This document shows positions 24,243-34,120 of a stretch of DNA of 64,000 bases, in pieces. The stretch is from Nocardioides rubriscoriae (GTDB lineage: Bacteria; Actinomycetota; Actinomycetes; Propionibacteriales; Nocardioidaceae). The stretch covers positions 306,972-370,971 of the forward strand of contig NZ_VIYJ01000007.1 in assembly GCF_008087085.1 (NCBI RefSeq), given 5' to 3'. A program made the position numbers and the translations under genes. Numbering within the stretch: position 1 is the first letter of the stretch; every line of letters begins with the position of its first letter. The notes below the pieces were generated by a model. The model was not told the DNA's origin, made no database searches, and saw only the letters and a list, made by a program, of their open reading frames with translations.

Positions 24243-25493
24243 TCAGTCGATGCGGGCGTGACGCAACGGCGAGAAGATCAGCAGCAGCGCCGACCCCGCG
24301 AAGACGGCGGCGGTGACGGCGAGCGCCGGCCCGTACCCGACGCGATCGGCCAGGAGGCCTGCCAACGGCGAGACCACGACCACGACCCCGCGGTTGAGGG
24401 ACCGCATCGTGGTGTTGGTACGCGCTTGGAGCGCGTCCGGTGTCATCGCCTGGCGGAACGCCATCTCGTGGGAGTTGCTGGTGCCCATCGCCCAGCCGTG
24501 GCACAGCTGGCCGGCGGCGAGCACCGCACCTGCGGCCCATCCCACCGGCACGACAGTCGCGGCCATCATGACCACGACGCCGACCGACGACGCCACGCGG
24601 GTGCTGATGATCGCCCCGCCGGTGCCCACGCGCAGGCCCAGCCGGGTGCTCGTCGCCGCCCCGACCAGCGCCCCGACGCCGGCCACGGCGAAGACGAGGC
24701 CCACCTGCACCGGCGAGAGGTCGAGCCGCAGGTAGGCGTAGGGAACGACCACCACGGTCAGCACGGCCTGCGCGGCGAACCACACGTGCGTCGAGACCGC
24801 GAGGCGCCGCAGCCCCGACCCGCCGTAGACCCAGCGCGCGCCCTCGCCGATCTCGCGGGCGAGGCCGCGTACGCCGGGGAGGTCCGGCTTGGTGGGTTCG
24901 GGCTCCGCGACGTCCTTCAGCGACGCCATCATCACCGCCGAGAACACGTACGTCGCCGCGTCGACCACCACCGCCAGCGGCGCGCCCAGCACCCGGATGA
25001 GCGCGCCGGCCATCGCCGGACCCGCGGTCTGCGCCACCGCGTCGGCACTGTCCAGCCGGGCGTGTGCCCGTTGCAGGCGGTCGCGGGGGACCAGACGCGG
25101 GACGAACGACATGGAGGCCGCGGCGTCGACCAGTGACGCGGTGCCGAAGAGCACGACCACGACCAGAAGCAGCGGGAACGACAGAGCGCCGAGCGCCCAC
25201 GCCAACGGGACCAGGCCCAGCAGCGCGGCCTGCGCGAGATCGGTGGCGACGAGCACCGGACGGCGGCGCACGCGGTCGACCAGGGCGCCGACGACCAACC
25301 CGAGCAGCAGGTAGGGCAGCAGACGCGCCGAGTTGAGCCAGCCCACCTCGACCGCGCTGCCGCCGAGGGTGACCAGCACGACCGTCTGCAGCGCCAGGTT
25401 GCTGATGCCGCTGCCCATGCCCGACACGGCCTCGCCCCACCAGAACCGCCGGAACTCCGGCGACCTCTCCGCAGACTGGGTCCCGATGGCCAC
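24243..25493 (-). CDS. MFS transporter (enterobactin/macrolide-exporter-like, MFS_3 type)
   Basis: A 416-residue major facilitator with about 12 transmembrane helices. The N-terminus FRRFWWGEAVSGMGSGI and the loop 2-3 motif GALVDRVRRRPVLV are typical of the MFS_3 (EntS-like) branch; SFVPRLVPRDRLQRAHAR is the conserved cytosolic loop. It probably exports a small molecule or drug; the substrate is unknown. The C-terminal part is hydrophobic to the end. ATG 25493 is the start. It is divergent from the deaminase gene. Confidence 0.85.
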   Translation of the reverse strand: MAIGTQSAERSPEFRRFWWGEAVSGMGSGISNLALQTVVLVTLGGSAVEVGWLNSARLLPYLLLGLVVGALVDRVRRRPVLVATDLAQAALLGLVPLAWALGALSFPLLLVVVVLFGTASLVDAAASMSFVPRLVPRDRLQRAHARLDSADAVAQTAGPAMAGALIRVLGAPLAVVVDAATYVFSAVMMASLKDVAEPEPTKPDLPGVRGLAREIGEGARWVYGGSGLRRLAVSTHVWFAAQAVLTVVVVPYAYLRLDLSPVQVGLVFAVAGVGALVGAATSTRLGLRVGTGGAIISTRVASSVGVVVMMAATVVPVGWAAGAVLAAGQLCHGWAMGTSNSHEMAFRQAMTPDALQARTNTTMRSLNRGVVVVVSPLAGLLADRVGYGPALAVTAAVFAGSALLLIFSPLRHARID

Positions 25494-25531
25494 GCACCAC
25501 CCTCACACACAGGCTCGTCGACAATCGCCGC

Positions 25532-26008
25532 ATGACCGTCGCCACCGACCTCGACCACCTGCGCCGCGCGATCGAGGTGTCCCACGCCGCGCGCGCCGCC
25601 GGCAACCATCCCTTCGGCGCCGTCCTCGTCGGGCCCGACGGCGCCGCCGTGCTCGAGGCGGAGAACACCGTGGTCACCGAGCGCGACGTGACCGGTCACG
25701 CGGAGACCAACCTCGTGCGCGAGGCGGGTCGGGCCCACCCACCCGAGGAGCTGGGGGCCTACACCCTCTACACGTCGTGCGAGCCCTGCGCCATGTGCGC
25801 GGGAGCGATCTACTGGGCCGGCGTCGGACGGGTCGTGTTCGCCCTGTCCGAGTCGGGCTTGCGCGACCTCACCGGCGACCGCGCCGACGTCCCCACGCTC
25901 GCGCACCCCTGCCGCCTGGTCCTGGGGGCGGGCAACCGCCGGGTCGAGGTCTCAGGCCCCCACCTCGAGGACGACGCGGCCGCCGCCCACCGGGGGTTCT
26001 GGGCCTGA
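25532..26008 (+). CDS. nucleoside/guanine deaminase of the cytidine-deaminase superfamily
   Basis: A 158-residue zinc deaminase. The active-site motif is HAETN (zinc His and proton-shuttling Glu), with PCAMC supplying the two zinc cysteines. The order and spacing fit the guanine-deaminase/TadA fold. It lacks the long C-terminal helix and the local context of the essential tRNA deaminase TadA, so a free-base or nucleoside deaminase is more likely. The substrate is uncertain. ATG 25532 is the start. Confidence 0.85.
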   Translation: MTVATDLDHLRRAIEVSHAARAAGNHPFGAVLVGPDGAAVLEAENTVVTERDVTGHAETNLVREAGRAHPPEELGAYTLYTSCEPCAMCAGAIYWAGVGRVVFALSESGLRDLTGDRADVPTLAHPCRLVLGAGNRRVEVSGPHLEDDAAAAHRGFWA

Positions 26009-26012
26009 CCAG

Positions 26013-26672
26013 TCAGCCGAAGGACAACCGGAACGACGCCATCCGGAACGACGCCAGCTGTCGGGCCTCGCGCATGAAGCCGAGCGGCCCGTCGGGGGCG
26101 AAGTCCCAGCGCGCCCGGGCGGGCAGGGCCTTCGACGACCCCTTCAGCACGGCCCCCTTCTCGCCGCCGCCCTCGGGCAGCTCGGGCTGCCACGTGCTGC
26201 CCTTGAACGGCAGCCGGGGTGCGGCGCGCGAGACGTCGGTGAAGGACGCGCTCGCGATCGGACGCCGCTCGAGCGAGGCCGACCACTCGGTGTGCGACAG
26301 GGGGCCGCGGTGGCTGGTCTCGAGGTCGAAGTCGCACAACCCCTTCGGGATCGCCCACAGCTCGCGTCCACCGGCGACCGACGCGGGGGAGTCGACCCAG
26401 ATGTCGGTGATCGAGACCTTGCGGCCCTTGCCCGCGCTCGAGGGGAGCGCCCGCGCGACCAGCAGCTCGGAGTAGGTGAGCGGGCTGCCCTCCTCGTAGG
26501 ACACGAAGGTGGCGCCGTAGACGCCCCGGGGACGCACGGCACCGTCGGGCAGTCGGGCGTCGTGGCCCAAGCGGAACACCGTGAGCCACATCGACCCCAC
26601 CATCTGCCAGGGGGCGTCGGGATAGGTGATCCCGGCGGGCTTGACGTAGGGAAGCTCGGAGGAGGCGGTCAT
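26013..26672 (-). CDS. acetoacetate decarboxylase family protein
   Basis: A 219-residue protein with the acetoacetate-decarboxylase-like beta-cone fold. It shows GVYGATFVSYEEGSPLTYSELLVA and the family hallmark GRELWAIPKGLCDF. In true ADC the Schiff-base Lys follows a similar segment. Whether this protein is an active decarboxylase cannot be decided here. The C-terminus ends in FRMASFRLSFG. It is convergent with the deaminase gene, with a 4-base gap, and divergent from the ABM gene. Confidence 0.75.
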   Translation of the reverse strand: MTASSELPYVKPAGITYPDAPWQMVGSMWLTVFRLGHDARLPDGAVRPRGVYGATFVSYEEGSPLTYSELLVARALPSSAGKGRKVSITDIWVDSPASVAGGRELWAIPKGLCDFDLETSHRGPLSHTEWSASLERRPIASASFTDVSRAAPRLPFKGSTWQPELPEGGGEKGAVLKGSSKALPARARWDFAPDGPLGFMREARQLASFRMASFRLSFG

Positions 26673-26694
26673 GGCCCGACCCTAGGGTGAGCAC

Positions 26695-27015
26695 GTGATC
26701 GTCGTGAACCGCTTCCGCGTGCCGGAACCCGACGGCGCGGCCTTCCGCGCCGACCTCCAGCGGGCCCGCGAGGCGTTGGCCGCCCGACCCGGGTACCTCA
26801 CCGGCACCATGGGCCGCAACGTCGACGACCCCGAGCTGTGGGTGCTCACCACCACCTGGGAGCACGTCGGCGCCTACCGCCGCGCGCTGTCGTCGTACGA
26901 CGTCAAGCTGCACGCGGTGGCCACGTTGAGCCGTGCGCTCGACGAGCCCAGTGCCTACGAGGTCGCCGACCCCGGCACCGACCTCAATATCCGGCAGACA
27001 CGCTCGTTAGGCTGA
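26695..27015 (+). CDS. antibiotic biosynthesis monooxygenase (ABM) domain protein
   Basis: A 106-residue single ferredoxin-like ABM domain. VVNRFRVPE begins the first strand, [18 protein letters not shown] is typical, and the [19 protein letters not shown] segment carries the conserved Trp-Glu of the family. Such proteins act as cofactor-free monooxygenases or bind haem or quinones; the substrate here is unknown. The start is GTG 26695. It lies just before glyS with a 52-base gap and may be a separate unit. Confidence 0.78.
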   Translation: MIVVNRFRVPEPDGAAFRADLQRAREALAARPGYLTGTMGRNVDDPELWVLTTTWEHVGAYRRALSSYDVKLHAVATLSRALDEPSAYEVADPGTDLNIRQTRSLG

Positions 27016-27067
27016 CGGCTCCACGATCGGCAGCCAGCCGACCGGACCCCGCACCAGGAGCAACCCC

Positions 27068-28480
<1,413 letters not shown>

Positions 28481-28486
28481 GCCGAC

Positions 28487-29215
28487 ATGCCACGCCGTGG
28501 GGTCGCGGTCGTGCTCGCGGGCACGGTGGTGAGCGCGCTGCTCACCGGGTGCGGCGGCGGGTCCGACGACCCGCAGCCTGGCCCCGTGCCGGGGTCGTCC
28601 GGGTCGTCGTCTGCGTCGTCGGTCCCGACGGCCACCGACAGCGCGGGCGCCGGTGATCCGGCCGCCTACCTCCCGGTCCCCGACGGTGTCGAGCTCACCG
28701 CGCCCGGCACCGAGCTGGCGTTCCGCGAGGCCGCCCTCGCGGCGTGGAAGCCCCGTCAGGACCTCGTCGGCGTCGTCGGCGTCACCGTGCTCAAGGTCCA
28801 GCGCACCACCGTGAAGAAGTCGCTGCCGGGCTTCGACCTCGACCCGGTGGCCGCGGCGTCGACGCCCTACTTCGTCTCCACCCAGGTCGGCAACGGCGGC
28901 GACACCGACCTCGGGGGTCGCCAGCTCCCTCTCTACGTCGTCGACAGCGACGGCCGGCTGATCCCACCGACCGGCATCGACCAGGCCTTCGAGCCGTGTC
29001 CGGGCTCGGCCCTGCCGGCGATCTTCGCTCCCGGTGACGAGGCCCGCTCGTGCCTGATCTTCCTGGTGCCGAAGGGTGCCAAGCTCGTCTCGGTGATGTT
29101 CCGCCCCCCGGAGGGCGTCGTGCCGATCACCTGGTCCGGGAAGGTCGAGGTCGTCGGCCGCTCGTCGGGCGCGAAGGACAAGAAGGACAAGAAGGACAAG
29201 CGCGACAGCGGCTGA
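28487..29215 (+). CDS. putative lipoprotein, function unknown
   Basis: A 242-residue exported lipoprotein. The signal peptide ends in a lipobox LLTGC (Cys about residue 22), followed by a Ser/Pro/Asp-rich linker. The folded part (about residues 55-225) contains LVGVVGVTVLKVQRTTV and YFVSTQVGNGG, with two cysteines late in the domain (EPCPG and RSCLIF) that may form a disulfide. It is similar in style to secreted DUF4352-type immunoglobulin-like domains, but I do not recognise it with certainty. The tail KDKKDKKDKRD is very basic. It follows glyS closely. Confidence 0.65.
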   Translation: MPRRGVAVVLAGTVVSALLTGCGGGSDDPQPGPVPGSSGSSSASSVPTATDSAGAGDPAAYLPVPDGVELTAPGTELAFREAALAAWKPRQDLVGVVGVTVLKVQRTTVKKSLPGFDLDPVAAASTPYFVSTQVGNGGDTDLGGRQLPLYVVDSDGRLIPPTGIDQAFEPCPGSALPAIFAPGDEARSCLIFLVPKGAKLVSVMFRPPEGVVPITWSGKVEVVGRSSGAKDKKDKKDKRDSG

Positions 29216-29295
29216 CCGGACCCGGACGACGACGCGTTCTCCCGCGGTCGCTCCGCAGTTTCCCGGCTGGCGGTCGGCCGGTCCATCATGGACGG

Positions 29296-30429
29296 GTGAC
29301 CGCACCACTGCGCCTCGGCTCCCTCACGGTCGACACCCCCGTGGTGCTCGCCCCGATGGCCGGCATCACCAACGCCGCCTACCGCCGGCTGTGCGCCGAG
29401 CAGGGCGCCGGCCTCTACGTCTGCGAGATGATCACCAGCCGCGGCCTGGTCGAGCGCGACGACACGACCATGAAGATGCTGGTGTTCGACGAGCTCGAGA
29501 CCGTCCGCTCCGTGCAGCTCTACGGCACCGACCCCGTCTACGTCGGCAAGGCCACCGAGATCCTCTGCGGCGAGTACGGCGTGGCCCACGTCGACCTCAA
29601 CTTCGGCTGCCCGGTGCCCAAGGTGACCCGCAAGGGCGGCGGGGGCGCGCTGCCCTGGAAGCGCAACCTGCTCGGCCTCATCCTCGAGCAGGCCGTCGCC
29701 GCGGCCGCGCCCTACGACGTCCCCGTCACGATGAAGACCCGCAAGGGTCTCGACGACGACCACCTGACCTACCTCGACGCAGGCCGGATCGCCGAGGAGT
29801 CCGGCTGCGCGGCGATCGCCCTGCACGGGCGGACCGTGGCCCAGGCCTACAGCGGCCAGGCCGACTGGGACGCGATCGCCGCGCTGGTCGACCACGTCGA
29901 CACCATCCCCGTCCTCGGCAACGGCGACATCTGGGAGGCGCGCGACGCGCTGCGGATGGTCGAGCAAACCGGCGTGGCCGGCGTCGTCGTCGGCCGGGGC
30001 TGCCTGGGTCGCCCGTGGCTGTTCCGCGACCTCGCGGCCGCCTTCGCCGGTGAGGAGGTGCGCACCCTGCCCACGCTCGGCGAGGTCGCCACGATGATGC
30101 GCCGCCACGCCGAGCTCCTGTGCCAGCACATGGGCGAGGAGCGGGGTTGCAAGGAGTTCCGCAAGCACGTCACCTGGTACCTCAAGGGCTTCGCCGCGGG
30201 TGGTCAGATGCGCCGTTCGCTGGGCCTGGTCTCCACCCTCGCCGACCTCGACGGGCTGCTCGCCGGGCTCGACCCCGACGAGGAGTTCCCCGCCTCCGAG
30301 CTCGGTACGCCGCGTGGTCGCCAGGGCAGCCCCCGCGGCAAGGTCGTGCTCCCCGAGGGATGGCTCGACGACACCGACGGGACCGGCTGCGTGCTGCGCG
30401 AGGACGCTGCGGAGACCACCGGCGGGTAA
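29296..30429 (+). CDS. dusB: tRNA-dihydrouridine synthase DusB
   Basis: A 377-residue FMN-dependent Dus enzyme that reduces uridines in the tRNA D-loop. It shows VVLAPMAGITNAAYR at the N-terminus and NFGCPVPKVTRKGGG with the catalytic Cys. The FMN-binding blocks are VTMKTRKG, ALHGRT, PVLGNGDIWE and GVVVGRGCLGRPW. The C-terminal helical domain has CKEFRKHVTWYLKGF. The start is GTG 29296, shown by family alignment. It stands alone after the lipoprotein gene. Confidence 0.93.
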   Translation: MTAPLRLGSLTVDTPVVLAPMAGITNAAYRRLCAEQGAGLYVCEMITSRGLVERDDTTMKMLVFDELETVRSVQLYGTDPVYVGKATEILCGEYGVAHVDLNFGCPVPKVTRKGGGGALPWKRNLLGLILEQAVAAAAPYDVPVTMKTRKGLDDDHLTYLDAGRIAEESGCAAIALHGRTVAQAYSGQADWDAIAALVDHVDTIPVLGNGDIWEARDALRMVEQTGVAGVVVGRGCLGRPWLFRDLAAAFAGEEVRTLPTLGEVATMMRRHAELLCQHMGEERGCKEFRKHVTWYLKGFAAGGQMRRSLGLVSTLADLDGLLAGLDPDEEFPASELGTPRGRQGSPRGKVVLPEGWLDDTDGTGCVLREDAAETTGG

Positions 30430-30619
30430 AAGCTCGCCGAGCGGCTCGGCGTCCCGCAGGCCGCTGACCTGGGGTTTTTACCGTGGTGACCCAACGCACT
30501 GTCAACCGAACCGGTAGAGATTGAGTGGCGACCCTCGGGCTGTGCCATCCTCGATGCTTCGTGCCCGCCGCCAACCCGGCGGGCACCGTCCTGCCTTCTA
30601 CAGCAAAGGATTCAGCGCT
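30430..30619. other. intergenic region with two hairpins upstream of the SH3/cell-wall protein gene
   Basis: GCCGAG/CTCGGC (30436-30450) is a small stem that may end the dusB transcript. A stronger stem, GTGCCCGCCG / CGGCGGGCAC with loop CCAACC, lies at 30561-30586 in the leader of the next gene, 34 bases before its start. No known riboswitch consensus was recognised. Confidence 0.45.
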
Positions 30620-31564
30620 GTGGCTCATCATCGCCACAAGCGGGAGACCAATGCCCGCCGGTTCCCCGGAACCCGACTCACCCAGCTTCGTGCCACCACC
30701 CTGGCCGCCCCTCTGGCGGTCGTGGCCACCGTCGGCGTCGTCTCCCTCGGCGTCCTCGGGGCCGACGTGCGCAGCGTCGACCTCGCTACCGGCGCCGCAG
30801 CCCGCCCCGTCGTGGGTGACACCGCCGCACCGGCCGGCGACCTCGCCGGCCGGGTGCTGCGCGAGCAGCGCCTGTCCCGCGGCTCGGGCGACCGCGCGGG
30901 CGTCCCGGCCGCCGACGAGGTGGCGGCCACGCCGGTCACGCCGGCCCCGCAGACCTTGCTCGCGCAGACGATGGCCCCGGCCGCGATCCGCAAGGCCATC
31001 GCCGGCGCCACGACCCAGCGCTGGACCACCGAGTCCCTCAACCTGTGGACCGAGCCCGGCAAGCGGGCGGTCAACACCGGCGAGGTCGACGCGGGCGAGC
31101 AGGTCCTCGTCACCGGCCGCGAGCTGTTCGGTCGCGTCGAGATCGTGTGGGAGAAGACGCAGACCCGCTGGGTGACCGCGGGCTACCTCACCGACCAGGA
31201 GCCTTTCACGCTCGGTGGCGACTGCACCAACGGCACCTCGGTCCCGTCCGGGGTCAGCCCCAACATCGTCAAGGTGCACGAGGCCGTCTGTGCCGAGTTC
31301 CCCGACATCACCGTCTACGGCACCTTCCGCGGCGACGGCGAGCACGCCCAGGGCATCGCCGTCGACATCATGGTCTCCGGCTCCGAGGGTCAGGCCGTCG
31401 CCGACTTCGTGCGCAAGTACTACGCCGAGCTCGGAGTCAACTACGTGATCTTCTCCCAGCACATCTGGTCGGTCGACCGGTCCAGCGAGGGCTGGCGGGC
31501 CATGGAGGACCGCGGCTCGGTGACCGCCAACCACTACGACCACGTCCACGTCACCGTCTATTGA
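30620..31564 (+). CDS. secreted SH3-domain protein with ARB_07466-like (VldE) C-terminal domain
   Basis: A 314-residue exported protein. An N-terminal signal/anchor (TLAAPLAVVATVGVVSLGVLG) precedes a low-complexity Ala/Pro linker. An SH3-like domain follows (LNLWTEPGKRAVNTGEV through TRWVTAGYL, about residues 137-190). The C-terminal domain has GTFRGDGEHAQGIAVDIMV and HYDHVHVTVY, the His/Asp pattern of the ARB_07466/VldE group related to peptidase M15. A cell-wall role is likely. The start is GTG 30620, with AAAGGA upstream. The hairpin-containing leader may regulate it. Confidence 0.72.
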   Translation: MAHHRHKRETNARRFPGTRLTQLRATTLAAPLAVVATVGVVSLGVLGADVRSVDLATGAAARPVVGDTAAPAGDLAGRVLREQRLSRGSGDRAGVPAADEVAATPVTPAPQTLLAQTMAPAAIRKAIAGATTQRWTTESLNLWTEPGKRAVNTGEVDAGEQVLVTGRELFGRVEIVWEKTQTRWVTAGYLTDQEPFTLGGDCTNGTSVPSGVSPNIVKVHEAVCAEFPDITVYGTFRGDGEHAQGIAVDIMVSGSEGQAVADFVRKYYAELGVNYVIFSQHIWSVDRSSEGWRAMEDRGSVTANHYDHVHVTVY

Positions 31565-31873
31565 TCTGGTCGCTCCGTGGTGGCTCGCGCCGCGTTCCCG
31601 CACCGCTCTCGTAGGACTGCCGCCGATCTGGTCCGGCGGGCCGGGCCGGCGCGGCGGCTGACCACTGCGCTCCGAGCGCCGTGTGGCCCGGTCCTGCTGT
31701 GCTCGGGGCGCCGGGTGACCCGCTCCCCACGGTGGTCCGGGAGATCACACTCGCGCACGGTGGTCGAGGAGGCCGCCCGCGGCCGTCTCGAGACCGCGCG
31801 ACCGCAGCCGACGTGCCAGCCATCGACCCGACCCCGGGCCCGGCGGTCGGTGGGCGTCCCTAGGCTGGTCTCG
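31565..31873. repeat. 309-bp gene-free region with a REP-like palindrome
   Basis: No coding signal is convincing here. At 31758-31797 an imperfect inverted repeat pairs GGTGGTCGAGGAGGCCG with CGGCCGTCTCGAGACCGC. Sequences of the type GGTGGTCGAGGAG...GTCTCGAGACC are common dispersed intergenic repeats in Nocardioides genomes, as far as I recall. The rest is GC-rich spacer containing the dgt promoter region. Confidence 0.45.
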
Positions 31874-33121
31874 ATGATCCCTGACGACCGCTACGACGCC
31901 GCCGCTGCGGAGCGCGTCGTCGTCGAGCCACCCAAGCGCGTCGACGCCCCCGTCCGCACGCCCTTCGAGCGCGACCGGGCGCGCGTCGTCCATGCCGCGT
32001 CCTCGCGGCGCCTTGCGGCCAAGACCCAGGTGGTCGGGCCCCAGTCCGACGACTTCGTGCGCAACCGGCTCACCCACTCCCTGGAAGTCGCCCAGGTCGC
32101 GCGCGACCTCTCGCGCGCCCTCGGCAGCCAGCCCGACATCGCCGAGACCGCCGCGCTGGCCCACGACCTCGGCCACCCGCCGTTCGGCCACAACGGCGAG
32201 CGGGCGCTGGCCGAGGTGAGCCAGGCGTGCGGCGGGTTCGAGGGCAACGCCCAGACCCTGCGGCTGCTGACGCGACTGGAGGCCAAGACCTTCGACGACG
32301 GACCCGACGGCGGCCGGTCGGTCGGCCTCAACCTCACCCGCGCCACGCTCGACGCCTGCACCAAGTACCCATGGGAGCGCGCCGCCGACGGCCCCGACGC
32401 CCTCAAGTACGGCGTCTACGCCGACGACCGCCCCGTCTTCGACTGGATGCGCGACGGCGCGCCCCCGCGGCGCCAGTGCCTCGAGGCGCAGGTCATGGAC
32501 CTCGCCGACGACGTCGCCTACTCCGTGCACGACGTCGAGGACGGCGTCGTCGCCGGTCGTCTCGACCTCACCGCGCTCGACCGGCCGGCGGTGTGGGAGA
32601 CCCTGCGCCACTGGTACCTCCCCGGCGCCCGTGACGACGACCTCGACGCGGTCCTCGACCGCCTGCAGTCCGTCGGCAGCTGGCCGACCGCCTCCTACGA
32701 CGGCAGCCGGCGCCACCTGGCCGCCCTCAAGAACCTCACCAGCGACCTGATCGGCCGGTTCTGCGGTGACGTGCAGCAGGCGACCTTCGCCGCGGGCGAC
32801 GGCCCGTTCGTCCGCTACCACGCGAGCCTGGTGCTCCCCGAGACGACGCTGCTCGAGATCGCGGTGCTCAAGGGCATCGCGGCCCACTACGTCATGCAGG
32901 CCGTCGACCGGGTGGCGGCGCTCGAGCACCAGCGCGAGGTCCTCGCCGAGCTCGTCGCCGTGCTGTGCGACCGAGGCCCCGACGCCCTCGACCGCCAGTA
33001 CGCCGACGACTGGCACGTCGCGGCCGACGACGCGGCCCGGTTGCGGGTGGTCGTCGACCAGGTGGCCTCCCTCACCGACGCGAGCGCCGTGGCCCGGCAC
33101 GCCCGCCTCACCACGACCTGA
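31874..33121 (+). CDS. dgt: deoxyguanosinetriphosphate triphosphohydrolase-like protein
   Basis: A 415-residue HD-domain dNTPase that cleaves dNTPs to nucleoside and triphosphate. The metal-binding HD residues are in NRLTHSLEVAQVARDL and ALAHDLGHPPFGHNGE, with a further Asp in MDLADDVAYSVHDVEDG. Family blocks FERDRARVVHAASSRRLAAKTQV and GGFEGNAQTLRLLTRLE are clear. ATG 31874 fits the family N-terminus. It precedes dnaG by two genes, as commonly seen in actinobacteria. Confidence 0.92.
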   Translation: MIPDDRYDAAAAERVVVEPPKRVDAPVRTPFERDRARVVHAASSRRLAAKTQVVGPQSDDFVRNRLTHSLEVAQVARDLSRALGSQPDIAETAALAHDLGHPPFGHNGERALAEVSQACGGFEGNAQTLRLLTRLEAKTFDDGPDGGRSVGLNLTRATLDACTKYPWERAADGPDALKYGVYADDRPVFDWMRDGAPPRRQCLEAQVMDLADDVAYSVHDVEDGVVAGRLDLTALDRPAVWETLRHWYLPGARDDDLDAVLDRLQSVGSWPTASYDGSRRHLAALKNLTSDLIGRFCGDVQQATFAAGDGPFVRYHASLVLPETTLLEIAVLKGIAAHYVMQAVDRVAALEHQREVLAELVAVLCDRGPDALDRQYADDWHVAADDAARLRVVVDQVASLTDASAVARHARLTTT

Positions 33122-33166
33122 CCCGAGCCCGTCGACCGGTCCGGCGCCCTCCGTAGTCTCGGAGCC

Positions 33167-34090
33167 GTGACCGACCCCCTCGTCTGGCTACCCTTCGACC
33201 CCGCCGACCTCGGCGACCCGCCGACCGGGCTGCGCTACGAGGTCGTCGACCCGGTCGACGGCGACGTGCCCGACAGCGTCGCCGACGTGCGGTTCTACGT
33301 CGCGCCCTACCGCCTGGGGCCCGAGGTCGCCGGCGTCATCGACCACATGGCGAGCCTCGAGGTCGTGCAGACCCTCACCGCCGGCGTCGACAACCTGCGC
33401 GGGCGCCTGCCCGAGGGTGTGACGCTGTGCAGCGGCCGCGGCATCCACGACGCCTCGACCGCCGAGCTGGCCCTCACGCTCGTGCTGGCGTCGCTGCGCG
33501 GCGTCCCCGACTTCGTGCGGGCCCAGCAGCGCCACTCCTGGGCCACGGGCTGGCGCCCCTCGCTGGCCGACCGGCGCGTCCTCATCGTGGGCTACGGCGC
33601 CATCGGCGAGGCCATCGAGGCGCGGCTCCTGCCGTTCGAGGTCGACGTCGTCCGGGTGGCGCGCACCGCCCGGCCGGCCCAGCAGGTGCACGGGTTCGTC
33701 GACCTTCCCGGACTGCTGCCCGACGCCGACGTGGTCGTGCTCGTCGTCCCCCTCACCGACCAGACCCGCGGCCTGGTCGACCACGACTTCCTGGCCCGGA
33801 TGAAGGACGGCGCCCTGCTCGTCAACCTCGCCCGCGGCCCCGTGGTCGACACCGACGACCTCCTCGCCGCCCTGCACACCCGGCGCGTGACGGCCGCGAT
33901 CGACGTGTCCGACCCCGAGCCCCTGCCGGCCGACCACCCGCTGTGGGACGCCCCCGGGTTGCTCGTCAGCCCGCACGTCGGCGGCATGACCAGTGCCATG
34001 TGGCCACGCGCCCACCGCCTCGTGCGCGACCAGCTGCACCGCTGGGTGGCCGGCGAGTCCCTCCACAACCAGATGGCGGGCGCCTACTGA
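33167..34090 (+). CDS. D-isomer-specific 2-hydroxyacid dehydrogenase
   Basis: A 307-residue NAD-binding dehydrogenase. The Rossmann motif is VLIVGYGAIGEAIEARL. The substrate-binding block LVNLARGPVVDTDDL carries the catalytic-type Arg. The Glu-containing DVSDPEPLPADHPLW and the His in LLVSPHVGGMT complete the usual Arg-Glu-His set. The N-terminal segment TLTAGVDNL is also conserved. Its substrate is unknown. It sits between dgt and dnaG in a same-strand cluster; the start is GTG 33167. Confidence 0.87.
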   Translation: MTDPLVWLPFDPADLGDPPTGLRYEVVDPVDGDVPDSVADVRFYVAPYRLGPEVAGVIDHMASLEVVQTLTAGVDNLRGRLPEGVTLCSGRGIHDASTAELALTLVLASLRGVPDFVRAQQRHSWATGWRPSLADRRVLIVGYGAIGEAIEARLLPFEVDVVRVARTARPAQQVHGFVDLPGLLPDADVVVLVVPLTDQTRGLVDHDFLARMKDGALLVNLARGPVVDTDDLLAALHTRRVTAAIDVSDPEPLPADHPLWDAPGLLVSPHVGGMTSAMWPRAHRLVRDQLHRWVAGESLHNQMAGAY

Positions 34091-34120
34091 GGTTCGACCG
34101 GCGCCCGTAGGATCGGCCTC

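Noticed and set aside
30460..30473. GCCGCTGACCTGGG also occurs at 58,450, with a one-base variant at 63,592
   Set aside because: A shared 14-mer is expected several times by chance in 64 kb of GC-rich sequence; the locations have nothing in common.
30430..30619. Possible cyclic di-AMP (ydaO) riboswitch before the cell-wall protein gene
   Set aside because: Such riboswitches precede related actinobacterial genes, but the conserved core blocks are not found; only simple hairpins are present.
31577..31870. In-frame upstream extension of dgt
   Set aside because: The extension lacks similarity to the family, contains the REP-like palindrome, and ATG 31874 matches the normal N-terminus.
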